Origin: Rhinopithecus roxellana
Taxonomy: Eukaryota > Chordata > Mammalia > Primates > Cercopithecidae
Length of the DNA stretch: 64,000 bases
Direction: 5' to 3'
Assembly: GCF_007565055.1 (NCBI RefSeq)
Contig: NC_044552.1
Location: 38,534,069-38,598,068, forward strand
Shown here: piece by piece, positions 20,274 to 31,632 of the stretch
Numbering within the stretch: the stretch's first letter is position 1
How the letters are laid out: the number at the start of each line of letters is the position of its first letter
The notes under the pieces: model-generated
What the model saw: only the letters and a program-made list of their open reading frames with translations
What the model was told of the DNA's origin: nothing
The model's database searches: none
Position numbers and translations under genes: made by a program

Positions 20274-21179
20274 ACCAGGCAGACAGTTTGGCGCCGTGGG
20301 GCTCTGTCTGCTGTTTCACCACGTCGCACTTAGGACAGTATGTGTCAGACTTGTTTTCAGTTTCCAGTGATAGCTCTGCTGCTCCTAAATTGACTCATGT
20401 CCACGTCACACAGATGTGACAACACTGCCCCAGTGGGGTCTAAGTCATCAGACTGAGACAGACAGAGGTAATTAGGACTTTGCCTGTGGGGAAGGGATGC
20501 AGACCTGGGTCTAGGAGCGAGTGTGGCACAGCAGTGTCCTTTGTTTGCTTTTGCTTCTGAAAATCCCATCAGGGCTGGAAACGATGCCAATGGCTCCATC
20601 CATTGCTTTGGCTGACTGCCAAACAGGTGACCGGAGAATCTGTTAGTTACCCTGAGGGGCCTGCCCTGGGGACCAGAGGAAAGAGCTCTGATCCCAGGGC
20701 TGCTTCTCACTTTCTTGATGAAACTGTTGTTTGTGCTTCGATTCCCTAATCCATACAATGGGTATATTAACGTCCCTTCTCTCCCTTTCCCAGAAATGCC
20801 TCCAAATGACAGCACAGAACCACCCTGCTCTTCTTGCTGCGTCTTCCAGGGGTAGGGCAAATTTTCCTGATGTTCCTCCCCCGGGAGGCAGGGCTCAGCT
20901 TTGTGCTGTGCACATTCCCCCAAAGTCCCCCCGAGGCTCTGGATCTGTTCTCTGTCCCAGAAGGCCAGTTCCTAGGGTGCCACCCTCCCAACACCCTCTG
21001 CAGACAAACTGCTTCTCACACAACGCATTGTGAGCGTCCAAAGTCCATGCTTTCCATCTTCAGGACTCAGCTCACATTCTTACTCTGTGGACTGGTAGTA
21101 GTCATCAGTTCTAGGAAATTCTCAGCCATTAGGCCTTCAAACTGCCTCAGGCCCCTTCCCTCTTCCCTCACTGTTTGAA
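20274..21179. other. Mostly unique sequence; weak MIR piece at 20695-20790
   Basis: TTCGATTCCCTAATCCATAC, then AATGGGTATATTAACGTCCC, looks like a degraded plus-strand MIR 3' half at 20695-20790. Nothing else recognised. A 188-codon minus-strand frame (20357-20923) shows no domain. Confidence 0.45.
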
Positions 21180-21800
21180 ACTCTGATTACACACTAGACC
21201 ATCTTACTTTATTCTCCATGGCTTTTAATCTCTTTTACGTTTTCCATCTCTTTATCTCTCTGGGCTACATTCTAGATCATTTCTCTAGTTCTATCCTCCA
21301 GTTCACAAAGTCTCTCCTGAGTTGTTGTTGTTGTTGTTGTTGTTGTTTTTGAGATGGAGTTTCATTCTTGTTGCCCAGGCTGGAGTGTAGTAGTGCAATC
21401 TCTGCTCACTGCAACCTCCGCCTCCCAGGTTCATGCCATTCTCCTGCCTCAGCCTCCCAAATAGCTGGGATCACAGGCACCCACCACCACACCTGGCTAA
21501 TTTTTTGTATTTTTAGTAGAAATGGGTTTTACCATGTTAGCGAGGCTGGTCTTGAACTTCTGACTCAGGTGATCTGCCTGCCTTGGGCTCCCAAAGTGCT
21601 GGGATTACAGACACGAGCCACTGCGCCTGGTCATCTCTCCTGAGTTTTAAATTTCTATTTTATTTTATGTCTAGACCTGCACTTTCTAGAAGTTCCATTC
21701 TGTTCTTTCACAAATATGCTTACCCTTTACTCATATTTTAAAGATGCTCTTCTATTTATTGAAAACAGTAATATTCCATGTTTGATAATTCCAGAATCAG
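21180..21800 (-). mobile_element. L1M internal fragment split by an AluS
   Basis: CATTCTAGATCATTTCTCTAG, TTCTATCCTCCAGTTCACAA before the Alu and CTTTCTAGAAGTTCCATTCTG after it match an antisense L1M internal phrase (AGTTCTAGAAGTTCCATTTG type). The AluS at 21324-21633 divides it. Confidence 0.55.
21324..21633 (-). mobile_element. AluS SINE, full length, with (TTG)n tail
   Basis: Complement of Alu, with the A tail evolved into about eight TTG units at 21322-21346. The perfect 13-bp target duplication TCTCTCCTGAGTT lies at 21311-21323 and 21634-21646. Confidence 0.97.
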
Positions 21801-21819
21801 AAGTCTTTGTATGTGAATT

Positions 21820-21975
21820 CTGTTGTTTCTGCTTAATTTCCACGTCTGTAAAATGGGAAGAATATCACCTACTGGGCATGGTTATTGTCTGGATTAGAAA
21901 TAATACCTGTAAAACACCCAGCCCAGAAGGTGATTTGTAGAGGGAGGTGTTTAATAACTGGTAGCCATGATCACT
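21820..21975 (+). mobile_element. MIR 3' half
   Basis: CCACGTCTGTAAAATGGGAAG, GTTATTGTCTGGATTAGAAA, AAACACCCAGCCCAG and GTGTTTAATAACTGGTAGCC follow the MIR 3' half. Confidence 0.65.
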
Positions 21976-22848
21976 GATGTGGTTGCTATTGTTAGAAAAT
22001 TCTACCACAAACGTTCACCAGGGCCAGAGTTAAAAAATTAAGAACAAAAGAGAAAAAGATGGAGTTGGGCAAAGACACAAGGAATAGTTCCCCTCAGCTC
22101 TGCCAATTAAAAAATTGTCCCATGAGAGACACTGTACCTTGCATCTCTCTTTAGTAGCAGCATCAGATCAAACCCACTGGGAGCTATATGTGCAGATATT
22201 TCTGTCAAGACCTGCTGCTGCTGGCACTTCCTGGGGCCTCCAGGCCTTCCTGTGTGTTTCTGATTGACAGACATGGAGGGTTATTTTCTTTTCTAGCCTG
22301 AGCCTGGGGGCTGTGGTAGCCTGGGGTCATCTTGGGTCTTCAAAGCTAGCCTTCCTGGGATGAAGAGAGGGTGGATGAGAAGATGGCACAATCTTCAGAT
22401 CCTGAACAGATCTGGGTCCTCCTTCCTGAGACAGGAACAGAGGAAGGGGACACAGCCCTGCTGAAGCTGCAGGTTCCACAACAGATTCAGCCTTGGGACA
22501 ACTTCCCAAGGAATGATGTATAGGGGTAGCAGGCAGGTTTCCCAGACACTCAAGCATCCCACCCAGGCGCCAACAGGGGGTGTCCTCTGGGTGGTCTTGG
22601 CCTGAAAAGTGAAGGTGAGGGCAAATGCCAAGATGCCTGATAGGACATTCAGAGTGTCCCAAGAGACTGAGATCTGCTTGTTTTGCAGAGGAATCTTTCC
22701 CTTCACAACCAGATTTGTGTCAATGGTGACAGGGCTCTCTGCAGTCCATTTAGGTTACTCACAGAGTCGTCTTTGTCCTCTTTCCATTCCTTGTGTCCTG
22801 ACAACTCTTCATGACCCCCAGTTATTCTTTTGAAATGTTTCTTGGATC
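21976..22848. other. Unique sequence, nothing recognised
   Basis: Open frames on the minus strand at 22327-22706 include a hydrophobic stretch but no family that I recognise. They are not called as genes. Confidence 0.45.
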
Positions 22849-22849
22849 T

Positions 22850-22930
22850 CTCCTTGTCTTTTTCTTCATATGCAGTGTGAGGATAATGATGATAACACTT
22901 CTGCAGGTGCTTAACACAACCCATAAATGG
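22850..22930 (+). mobile_element. MIR 3' fragment
   Basis: CTTCATATGCAGTGTGAGGA, then TAATGATGATAACACTTCTGC and GGTGCTTAACACAACCC, a degraded MIR end. Confidence 0.45.
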
Positions 22931-22989
22931 CTGAGCTGGGCTTCAGTCCATGCTTTGGGTCACAAGACTGTGCTGCTTCTGAAACCAGG

Positions 22990-23080
22990 CTTGTCTCCTC
23001 AAAAAGACAGTTACTCTTTGAGGGCAGGGACTGTGTCTGCCGTGTCCGCTGTAGCCCCTGGCACAGCCTACTGTTGGAAA
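22990..23080 (+). mobile_element. L2 3' end fragment
   Basis: CTTTGAGGGCAGGGACTGTG, then TCTGCCGTGTCCGCTGTAGC and CCCTGGCACAGCC, is the L2 terminal phrase. Confidence 0.55.
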
Positions 23081-23896
23081 CAGAGTCAGCTCATGAGGAT
23101 TTCCCTTGTGCCTGTTCATGGTGGCTTCAGCCTCTCTTGCCTGGCATAGAAACCCAAGGATCTCCCTGCTCCTTCTTCCAACAGGACTGCTGGGCAGAGG
23201 AAGCCACCCTTAGCTGGAGGTAGCCAGGCTGGGTTCCTTCCTGTGCTCGAGAGTGTGCTCCCATTGACATGTCCTTCACTGTGGTTTCCAGGAGCTGCTC
23301 TGGATAGTGCATGTGCATCCCAGCCTCTTCTTGGCTTTTCTCACCCCTCCTCCTCTTCGTCTTTGATAGTCTGAGTCCCAGATCCACATGTGGTTCATTT
23401 AGTTATTTTTCAAAAAATTTCCTGGCCAGAGGATTTCAGCTTCCAGGAAGGCTCTCCCAGCAGTGCGTGGGAGTCTGAAGTTGCCCCGGGGGGCCTGCTT
23501 GTGGTCAGGCTGTCTGCTCTGTCCACTCCTGGACACTATTTGTCTTTGACTCACCTCTTCTTCCACTATGAGTTATTCTTGCCTTGACCAGCCAGACCAC
23601 GTGCGGAGAAGTCTTGGAGAAGCCCACAGCTTCAAGTTAGCTGGAAGGACACCTCAAGAGGACCTTTAGGTGTGACCTTGACCAAGATCCCCTCAATATC
23701 AGGCCTGTTCCTGCACTTGCCCAAACCCAAAGGTTGAGCTGGGTCTCAGCTTTCACACTGATTTGTAATCCATTTCACTTACTGATAAATATAAAAATTC
23801 TACAACTCCTTCTTCTGCCACCCAAAGAAAATCTGAACAACTCCAATGAAGAATTACGATTATTAACATACCTGGCCTAATTTTTCCTTTTACTTT
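23081..23896. other. Unique sequence, nothing recognised
   Basis: No repeat or gene recognised. Confidence 0.5.
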
Positions 23897-24200
23897 TCTT
23901 TCTTTTTTTTTTTTTTTTTTAAAGACAGGGTCTCTGTTGCCCAGGCTAGAGTGCAGTGGCATGATCTTGGCCTACTGCAACCTCTGCCTCCTAGGCTCAA
24001 GCAATCCTCCCACCTTAGCCTCCTGAGTAGCTGGGACTCCAGGCTTATGCCACCACACCTGGCTAATTTTTGTATTTTCTTGGGGTAGACACGGGGTTTC
24101 ACCATGTTGCCCAGGCTTGAAATCCTGGGCTTAAGCTATCTGCCTGCCTCGGCCTCCTAAAGTGCCAGGATTATGGGCATGAGCCACTGCTCCTGGCCTA
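23897..24200 (-). mobile_element. AluJ SINE
   Basis: Complement of Alu with a T-rich head, GACAGGGTCTCTGTTGCCC, CAAGCAATCCTCCCACCTTAG and CCATGTTGCCCAGGCTTG. The GGGTCTC and CAATCCTCCC bases are typical of AluJ. The left arm has lost about 15 bases around the region that normally reads GGTCTCGAACTC. Confidence 0.95.
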
Positions 24201-25236
24201 CCTGACCTCATTTAACCCTATAAACAGACTCTAGGCACATGACCCCTAGCCAAGAAGATTTTGGAGAGCTGTCCTTTCTGCCTCTTAATTTATAAAACTA
24301 ATAGGGACCCTTTCATTTTCCAATAGGAAGTAATATTAGGATGTTTAACAAGTGTTAGTGGAAAGGACAGGTGTTCTTCCCTCACCCTGTGCCCCCATCT
24401 TCCTAGAGAAATACACATAAGGAGGCCAGAGGAAGGAGGAGGCTGTGGGTCATGAGACTCAGGCCAAGAGGAGCCCAGGAGCTCTTATGATCCCAGGAGC
24501 TGTGCTGGGCACAGCCAGCTTGGCCAGGGAAAGGCCTGACCCTCTCAAAAGAGGTCTGCTCACAGAATCCAAGGCCTACGCACCTCCTCTCCCCACTCCT
24601 TCCTTCCCCGGAGGGGCAGAAGGAGCAGAGGGAGCCCGAGACTCCTCATGGGAGGTCAAGAAAAGGAAGAGGCTGGACCGTGGGGGAAGAAGCGAAGAGC
24701 CAAAGGCACCGTGAAGCCAAGGAGGGAGGGTGAGTGTCTTCCACACTCCTGTGGACTCTGTTCAGGACAGATGCTAAGACACAACTTTGAAGTGAAAACT
24801 GGTGCATTTGGTTTAAGACTCCCTGTATAAGACTGACTGAGTAATCATAGCAAGGCTGATATACCCCTCGTAATGTCATAGCCTATGATTACAGGTTTTT
24901 CACACCATGTTTTATTCCCCACCCCAAATACTGGGGGTTTCAACATGCCTGTTCCTCTCTCCCCCGAATCACACAAAATTCAGCAACTCTGACAGTCTTT
25001 CTTCTATGATCCTTGAGGAAGTCCTATATTTCCAATGTCAACTGCTCAACCACATCATGGCCTTGATTTCTCCAGCATTGTACAGCTGAGAAGCACATCT
25101 AGATCCTCCTGCCCACATCCCTCACTCGTGACGCTCTCCCTTCCACAACATTGGCAATGGCCTTCCAAGAAACCCCAGCTCTGTGGCCCCCAGGCTCTAA
25201 GTGGGCTCGCTGCTGGAGAAGTTACTAACCCTATAT
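24201..25236. other. Unique sequence, nothing recognised
   Basis: About 1 kb with no recognised repeat or gene. It is purine-rich at 24400-24740. Confidence 0.5.
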
Positions 25237-25735
25237 GCGATGGTGAATTTTATGTGTCAATTTTCCTGGGCCATGGAGTGCCAGACATATTTAGTCAAAT
25301 ATTATTCTGAATGTGTCTGTGAGGGCATTTCTGCATAAGATTATCTTTTGAATCAGTAGACTGAGTAAAGCAGATGGCCCTGCCTAATGTCTGTGGGCCT
25401 CATCCAATTAGCTAAAGACCTGAATAGAACAAAAAGGCTGAGAGGGAACTCCTCCTGCCTGATAGCTTTGAGCTGGGAAGTTAGTCTCTTTTGACCCTTG
25501 GACTTGAACTGAAACATTGAACCTTCTCGAGTCTCAAGCCTGCTGGCTTTTGGATTGGAACTTACACCATCAGCTCTCCCGAGTCTCCAGCATGCTCACT
25601 GTGGATCTTGGGATTTAGCCTCCATAATCATATGAGCAATTCCTTATACTCTCTCTCTCCCTCTCCCCTGCTCCTTTACACATTCACGTGTAAATACTGT
25701 TGGTTCTGTTACTTTGGAAACTCCTGACTGATATA
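25237..25735 (+). mobile_element. MLT2-type solo LTR (ERVL)
   Basis: Order: GATGGTGAATTTTATGTGTC, GAATGTGTCTGTGAGGGCAT, TTTGAATCAGTAGACTGAGT, ATAGAACAAAAAGGCTGAGA, AGCCTCCATAATCATATGAGC and GTTGGTTCTGTTACTTTGG, ending CCTGACTGATATA. A near-complete LTR. No internal ERV sequence adjoins it. Confidence 0.7.
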
Positions 25736-25989
25736 CCGTGATTCTTACAACTTGAGTTTCACCCTGCCTTGTGCCTGGACCCCACTCACACACATTCCTC
25801 TTCTCTGCACCTTTACCATGAGTCACACAGCCTCTGTTCTTTCTGCTTCCCACTGGCCACAGCCTTCTACAGAGGCCAAGAAAAACCAAAAGATCCCCAC
25901 TCACAATCTATCTCAGGGTTGGAGTCCCTGCTCCACAAATAAGCCTTCCACCCTCCCAATCCAGGGCCTTCCCACTGATGAAAGTGAAA

Positions 25990-26850
25990 ATCTAAAAGGA
26001 GATAAGTATTTGAACAACAAAATAAATAGCACAGTATTGGATTATAAGCCAAAGTCTAATAAAAATATCCACGAGTCCACACTGATATAAATACATGACA
26101 GAAGAAACAAATAACTGGGAGAAGAGACCCATCTTCTGCAGAGGAATTCCGAATCCTGTGTAGATACTTACTCCACGAGGACAAGGAGCTTCATCTCCCC
26201 CTTCCTTGAGTGTGGACTGCACATAGCCACTCGCTTCCAAAGAATAGAGTGTGGTGAGGGTAGCGGGTGGGGGGAGTTCCTTTACAGTAGAGAAATTACA
26301 AATCACCTGGCAAACACTACCTTGACCAGGTGATCAAGTGACATCAGCAGTGATGAGTCCCGTTCATAGCATGTACTCCCTGGTATGGTACAAAGAGAAG
26401 GGTGCTTCACCTCTGTGGTTTTCACCTAAACCCATAACTCTAGTCTAATCAAGAGAATACGTCACACCAAAACTGAGGGGCATATTGCAAAACACCTGGC
26501 CAGTACTCGTCAAGGTCATGAAAAGCAAAAACTGAGAAACGGTCAGCCAAGAAGAACTCAGGGAGACATGATGACTAAATGTAACGTGATATTCTGGATG
26601 GGATCCTGGAACAGAAAAAGGATATTAGTTAAAAAAAATCACATGAAATCCAAATGGAGTCTGGAGTTTAGTTAATAGTAATGGACCCATGTTTCTTAGT
26701 TTTGACAATTGTACTGGGGAAATGTAAAATGATAACACCAGGGGAAACTGAAACTGGGTGACAGGCATACAGGAACACTTTGCACATCTTTGCAGACTTT
26801 TGGTGAATCTAAAATTGTTCCAATATAAAGAGTTCATTTTAAAAGATGAG
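25990..26850 (+). mobile_element. L1M / HAL1-like 3' region
   Basis: TTGGATTATAAGCCAAAGTC near the start, then CTAGTCTAATCAAGAGAATA, GGATGGGATCCTGGAACAG, GGACCCATGTTTCTTAGTTT and CTAAAATTGTTCCAATATAA at the end. This is the 3' UTR order of an old L1 in the plus direction. A weak L1-like antisense piece may follow at 26870-27015. Confidence 0.65.
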
Positions 26851-27029
26851 GTAAGCTAAACTAGAATATTTCTTTCTTTTGTGTGTATGTGTTATTACAC
26901 AATTAACATATAAGTACATTGTGCAGGATTCAGACAAACAGACGTTTACAGAACAAAACCCGGAAGTCTCCATCTCTCCTCTACCCCTGCCTTCCGTTTA
27001 CCTCCTCAGAGCTAATAATGTTCATTATG

Positions 27030-27575
27030 GCTCAAACTGGGAAACTGCTTACTATGTGCCAGGTTTGGTAGAAATGCTTTGCCAAAACTGAGTGACTGAA
27101 CTTAATCTTCATAACAACCTATTGGGATAGACACTGCTAGACTCATTTTACAGATGGAGAAACTGAGGCACATGGCGATTACAGATACTGGCCAGGGAAG
27201 GTAGTAGGTGGCAGAGCTGGGATAAAAAGCCCAGGGCAGGCCGGGCACAGTAATCCCAGCATTTTGGGAGGCCGAGGCAGGTGCTTCACTTGAGGTCAGG
27301 AGTTCGAGACCAGCCTGGCCAACATGGTGAAACCCTGTTTCTACTGAAAATACAAAAATTAGCCACGCACGGTGGCATGTGCCTGTAATCCCAGCTACTC
27401 GGGAAGCTGAGGCAGGAGATACGATTGAACCCAGGAGGCGGAGGTTGTAGTGAGCCAAGATTGCACTATTGCACTCCAGCCTGGGCAACAGGGCAAGCAA
27501 GACTCGGTGTCAAAAAAAAAAAAGCCCAGGTTAGTGAGCGCCAGTATTCATGCTTTAACCACCAAGAGAGGAGGC
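27030..27575 (-). mobile_element. MIR interrupted by an AluS
   Basis: The left part (27030-27235) has TGCTTACTATGTGCCAGG, CATTTTACAGATGGAGAAACT and GGTGGCAGAGCTGGG. The right part (27519-27575) resumes with GCCCAGGTTAGTGAGCGCC and TTCATGCTTTAACCACC. The breakpoint carries the Alu target duplication AAAAAGCCCAGG. Confidence 0.85.
27236..27518 (+). mobile_element. AluS SINE with small 5' deletion
   Basis: The head GGCCGGGCACAGTAATCCCAGC lacks about 15 bases that normally read GTGGCTCATGCCTG. The rest is complete. A perfect 12-bp target duplication lies at 27224-27235 and 27519-27530. Confidence 0.97.
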
Positions 27576-27607
27576 ACCACTTCCACTGTTTGGGCACAAT
27601 CCTTGCA

Positions 27608-27610
<3 letters not shown>

Positions 27611-27661
<51 letters not shown>
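27611..27661 (+). repeat. (AC)25 microsatellite, uninterrupted
   Basis: About 25 perfect AC units. The length and purity predict length polymorphism. Confidence 0.98.
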
Positions 27662-27662
<1 letters not shown>

Positions 27663-27782
27663 CCATTTTATTAGGACTAACATCCATGTTGTTGTACAAC
27701 TTGCTTTTAATTCTTAACACATCTCAGTGCACCTTTCAGGTCAGTATCGTGGGCCTACCACCATTGTTCTTAATTGTTCTAT

Positions 27783-27990
27783 GCCAGTGCATCTCAGCCA
27801 GGGGTGCTTTTGACCCCAGGGAACAGCTGACAAAGTCTGGAGACATTTTTGTTTGTCACAGATGGGGCAGGAGATGCTACTGGCATCTGGTGGGTAGAGG
27901 TCAGGGATGCTGTTAAACATCCTACAACGCACAGGGCAGCCCCCAACAAAGAATGATCAGATTCAAAATGTCGATAGTGCAGCATGGTAT
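27783..27990 (+). mobile_element. MER20 (hAT DNA transposon), near full length
   Basis: TCAGCCAGGGGTGCTTTTGAC, GTCTGGAGACATTTTTGTTTG, GCTACTGGCATCTGGTGGGT, ACATCCTACAACGCACAGGG and CAACAAAGAATGATCAG follow the MER20 consensus in order. Confidence 0.92.
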
Positions 27991-28379
27991 CCTGTGGCAA
28001 AACTAGAAGATTCTTAAGTGCCTTCTAGTTCTCACGTTCCAGAAGGATGTGTCATGCAGGGCCTTTCCCTCTCCCTCCCAGCTCTCTGTGCTCAGTCCAT
28101 TTTCATACCTTCCTGCCATGCACTTCCCTCCTCAGCTCTCCTCCCAGAACACTCTTGTGTCTGGAAGCCACACTTTGTGGCATCTCTTGTTATAGCTCTT
28201 TTTTCACCTTGCAGATGCCCTATTGTTCCTCAATGAATTGTCCCTGGAGAGCAATAACGGCATCCACTTCTGTGACATCTTCAGGGCCCAGCATGCTGTG
28301 CTTGGTGGGTGAATCGGAAATTACATCACTCCCATTCAGAAAGAAGTCTAACCATTCAAGATGGTATTTTTTACCCCAG
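27991..28379. other. Unique or weakly L2-like sequence
   Basis: A CCCTGGAGAGCAATAACGGC to CAGCATGCTGTGC stretch at 28220-28310 could be a degraded L2 3' end. The match is too weak to call. Confidence 0.3.
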
Positions 28380-28555
28380 GGCCTCTTAGCCCTGGCTGCA
28401 CAGTAGAATCACCTGGGGAACTCTAAGTAAAGACAAATGTCCCAGCCCCTTCCCAGACACTCGTTGAATCACAACTTCTTGGGTAAATTCTGCACATCAA
28501 CGTCTTTAAAAACTTCCCTCGCTGATTCCAATGCCTGGTCAGGGAAGAGAACCAC
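28380..28555 (+). mobile_element. MER5-type hAT element
   Basis: GCACAGTAGAATCACCTGGG, GAACTCTAAGTAAAGACAAA, GTCCCAGCCCCTTCCCAGAC and GGAAGAGAACCACCACG at the end follow the MER5 layout, diverged. Confidence 0.65.
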
Positions 28556-28682
28556 CACGCTAGTCAGTTACTGCTGTAGAGTTATCACAAACATCTGAAC
28601 CGAATTCTCACAGTTCTTGAGGTAGCACCTGGTGATAAATTCCTGTTAAAGAAAGGGTCGCGTCTAATTTCTGTTCTCTAAT

Positions 28683-28840
28683 CCAGGGCTTCGCACACTC
28701 TAAGGGGCACATGAATCACCTGAGATCGTGATAAAATGCAGATTTGGATTCAGAATGTCTGAAGTGGGGCCCAAGGTGCTACATTTCTAACAAGAATCCT
28801 GGGCTGCTGCTGCTGCCGATCCAGGGACTGTATTGTGAGC
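28683..28840 (-). mobile_element. MER5A-type hAT element
   Basis: CAGGGCTTCGCACACTCTAAG, GGGCACATGAATCACCTGAG, AAGTGGGGCCCAAGGTGC, ACATTTCTAACAAGAATCC and GCTGCTGCTGCTGCCGATCC are the complement of MER5A. It lies head-to-head with the copy 130 bp upstream. Confidence 0.75.
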
Positions 28841-30840
28841 AGCAAGCCTTGGAACGTTGCCTCAGGGTGTAGAGACCTTCAGGCTTTTCCCCAAACTTAG
28901 GCTCTGAACTGTTTGCTTATTCCTTAGCCAGGTACCGGGTCATCCTCTTGGGAAACAGCTCTAGTGCAGGTGAGCTGAAACAAACGCTCTGAAGAGAAAT
29001 GGCAAATGTTTACTAGCAGTTAGGAAAAAGCAAACAAACAAAACAAGGAAGGAAGCAGAGGAATGCAACAACTCCTAAAGCTTAGAAACAAAAAAATAAA
29101 CCCCCAGAATTTCAGGGCACCTTCCAGTTTTAACAGTCTTGGTTTGATGTCCATTAGAATGTCAGCTAAGATCCATCAAGGGCGCAATTTCCTCCCACAG
29201 ACTTGAGACCTCATTTTTGCTGCTCGAGCCACACTCTGTTCTCTATCAGTGGGATTTACGCATATGGAACCGAGTGTGGAATTGGGCCCATTACATTTAA
29301 CTTCCTATATCTGACATATTTAATACCTACTTTTCAAATAAATGAAATCCCTGTTTAGTGCTGGCCTGGAAAGGTGCAGTTGGTTAAGGAATTTTTCACG
29401 GGCCTGCGCAAGGCAACTCTGTCAAACCCGGCAGCCTCTTGAAGAGGGTGCAGTGACCGGGGTCTCTCAGAAATGGGGGGACAAGGTTATAGAATAATGG
29501 AACAGCTGTTATAATAAATGGGCAAATGCATTTTTTTAAAATAAGTCTTACTGAAAGAAGAGCCTCTTTGTGTGCAGAATTATAATCACTCACACATAGA
29601 AATGTGTGTGTCTCAGAATCGGGGAAGGAGAACTTCTCAGAAGGTTCTTAGATTCTCAGTTCTAAGAATCTACTTTCATTATGTGCTATTCCAGAAGGAT
29701 GGATGGGCCTTGACCCTGTAAAGTATAATAGCAAAGTCACAACTTGGCCTAGCTTTGACTTAGCCTCCAAATCCTCTCAAACAACAGTGTAGGGGGCTGG
29801 GGCTTGGAAGGGGGCAGCCAAGGCTAGGGGGTAATACCTACTCTCATTCCACCCTTACCAACCAGCTACCTGGTGGGACGTGTTGAGGTGAACATGCCAC
29901 AGGGCATCTGAACTGGGCCAGAGCTGGAACTTCAGAAGCTGGAGCTTCTGGGGTAAAGCGTGGGGCAACCCCACACCCCGTCTGCTACCCTAGGGATCCA
30001 TTTGCAAGAGTTTCTATGCACAGGGTCTCTTGGTTTGGGGCTGATGGAGAAGTGGTATGTGTGTGAGTCAAGGGGTACCTAAAGAAGAGAGAAACAAAGA
30101 TAATGCAGAGGATAGTGTGTGTTTCCTAGTCTCAATGGAGAAACAGAAAGAAGTTCTTTTCACGAGCTGCCCTCTGAGCTTCCAGGGCCCAAATACTGCT
30201 GCTTTGTAACCCAGTGACAGAGGATGGCAGTGGGGGTCAGATATTTTCCCTTCTTGTTCACAAAACCCAGGCTCTGTGGCTTGTCAATGTCCTCGGTTTT
30301 AGAGTATGTGTCACTGGGTGTTGGTGTTACTGGACTTTGGGTCCTGGAACTGGCCGAGTGGAGATGAGGTGGGGATGCCATCAAGTGTGCAGGTGGGGTG
30401 GGGGCTGTGTGTGTAAAATTCTTTTCTCTACTCTGTAGGATTTCGCTTTGGCTACTCATCTCAGCCCTGCACCCTGTAGAGTTTCAAAGAGCAAAATACT
30501 TAGAAAAGCAAAAAGGGAATCGGGCGGGGGGAGGGAGGGGGGACACACAATTATGATGGTTTTTTTTTTTTTTTGTAAATATCTTCAAAATCTCAGTTCA
30601 GGTTTAGGGCTCAGCTCACCTGCCATCCAGGCTGGTTCTCTCAGCTCACTCAACCCTATGTCATGCTGTGGCCTCCTGGATGTGAGTATTCAACCAGGAC
30701 GGGTCCCATCCCTGTTCCTTCTGCTGCCGGGGCCGTCTGAGCTGCTCCTCACCCGGAGACAGAATGGATGCAGTGCCTCTCTGCGCCCCCAGCCCCACCC
30801 CCAGCTCAGCCCGACACAATAACAAACAGCCCTGTGAAAA
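28841..30840. other. Unique sequence, nothing recognised
   Basis: About 2 kb without a firm repeat. It holds two overlapping short inverted repeats at 29645-29672, a poly-T run near 30560-30574 and a GGGCGGGGGGAGGGAGGGGGG G-rich patch just before it. No gene supported. Confidence 0.5.
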
Positions 30841-31199
30841 GCACTTACATTTATGAACTGTTTATAAATTTACTGACATTGATTTATGACCCTTGGCTAG
30901 ACCTGATGTGAGTCTCTTTAGGGGTATTTCTTCCTTTCTTTCTTTCTTTGAATTTTTTTTTTAAGTGTTAATGTTACGGTTCACATTCTTAATATAGCCA
31001 CACGCCAGGAACTATCCGGAAGACAGCTGGGAGCCCGACCAATGACCCATGGGCAGGAACCTAGACTTGATTTATGCCGGGGCTGCGGCTGGTGGAGAAA
31101 GCTGTTTCTGGTGGTTCGGGGACAGGCTGTTCTTTCAGAAGAAGACCCCTAAGAGAATGCCTCAGCTCTGAGGGGCAGTTGCAAGAAGGAGGAAGAGGG

Positions 31200-31400
31200 C
31201 AAATTGGATTTGGAACTGTGTGAACCTCACTGCTTCCTAGATATGTGACTTGAGATACCCTGAGCCCCAGTTTTCTCATCTAGTTATGGGGATAATAAAA
31301 CTGACCCTGAGTGGTGGCTACAGGAGTTAATGGGGGCACTACTGGTAAAATACTTAAATGTGGCTTCCCCATAGTAGGTGCTCAGTAAATGATGATGAGG
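31200..31400 (+). mobile_element. MIR
   Basis: CTTCCTAGATATGTGACTTG, CCCCAGTTTTCTCATCTAG, TTATGGGGATAATAAAACTG and CATAGTAGGTGCTCAGTAAA are in MIR order from core to 3' end. Confidence 0.78.
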
Positions 31401-31632
31401 ACTTTCCAAAGCTTGATCAACAGTGATTATTTATTAGCCAGTTTTGTATACAGTTTGGAATGGAAATATGCCACTAGCCTCTTCAATGAGGGTATAGTCA
31501 GGCTCCCCACACAGAGCCCAGACTCCCCTTCTCAGCCATGAAAAACTCTGGAGGGGCCTGGAGGAAAGTGTGAATGAAGAGCTCCTCCCTGCCATTGCTC
31601 TGCCTGCACACACTGAGAAAACTGGTATCACT

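Noticed and set aside
22395..22706. Minus-strand frame with a hydrophobic stretch that could be a membrane segment
   Set aside because: One hydrophobic stretch alone is not evidence. No family resemblance and a competing frame overlaps it.
25237..25735. A complete endogenous retrovirus next to the MLT2-type LTR
   Set aside because: No gag, pol or env remnants or second LTR nearby. It reads as a solo LTR.
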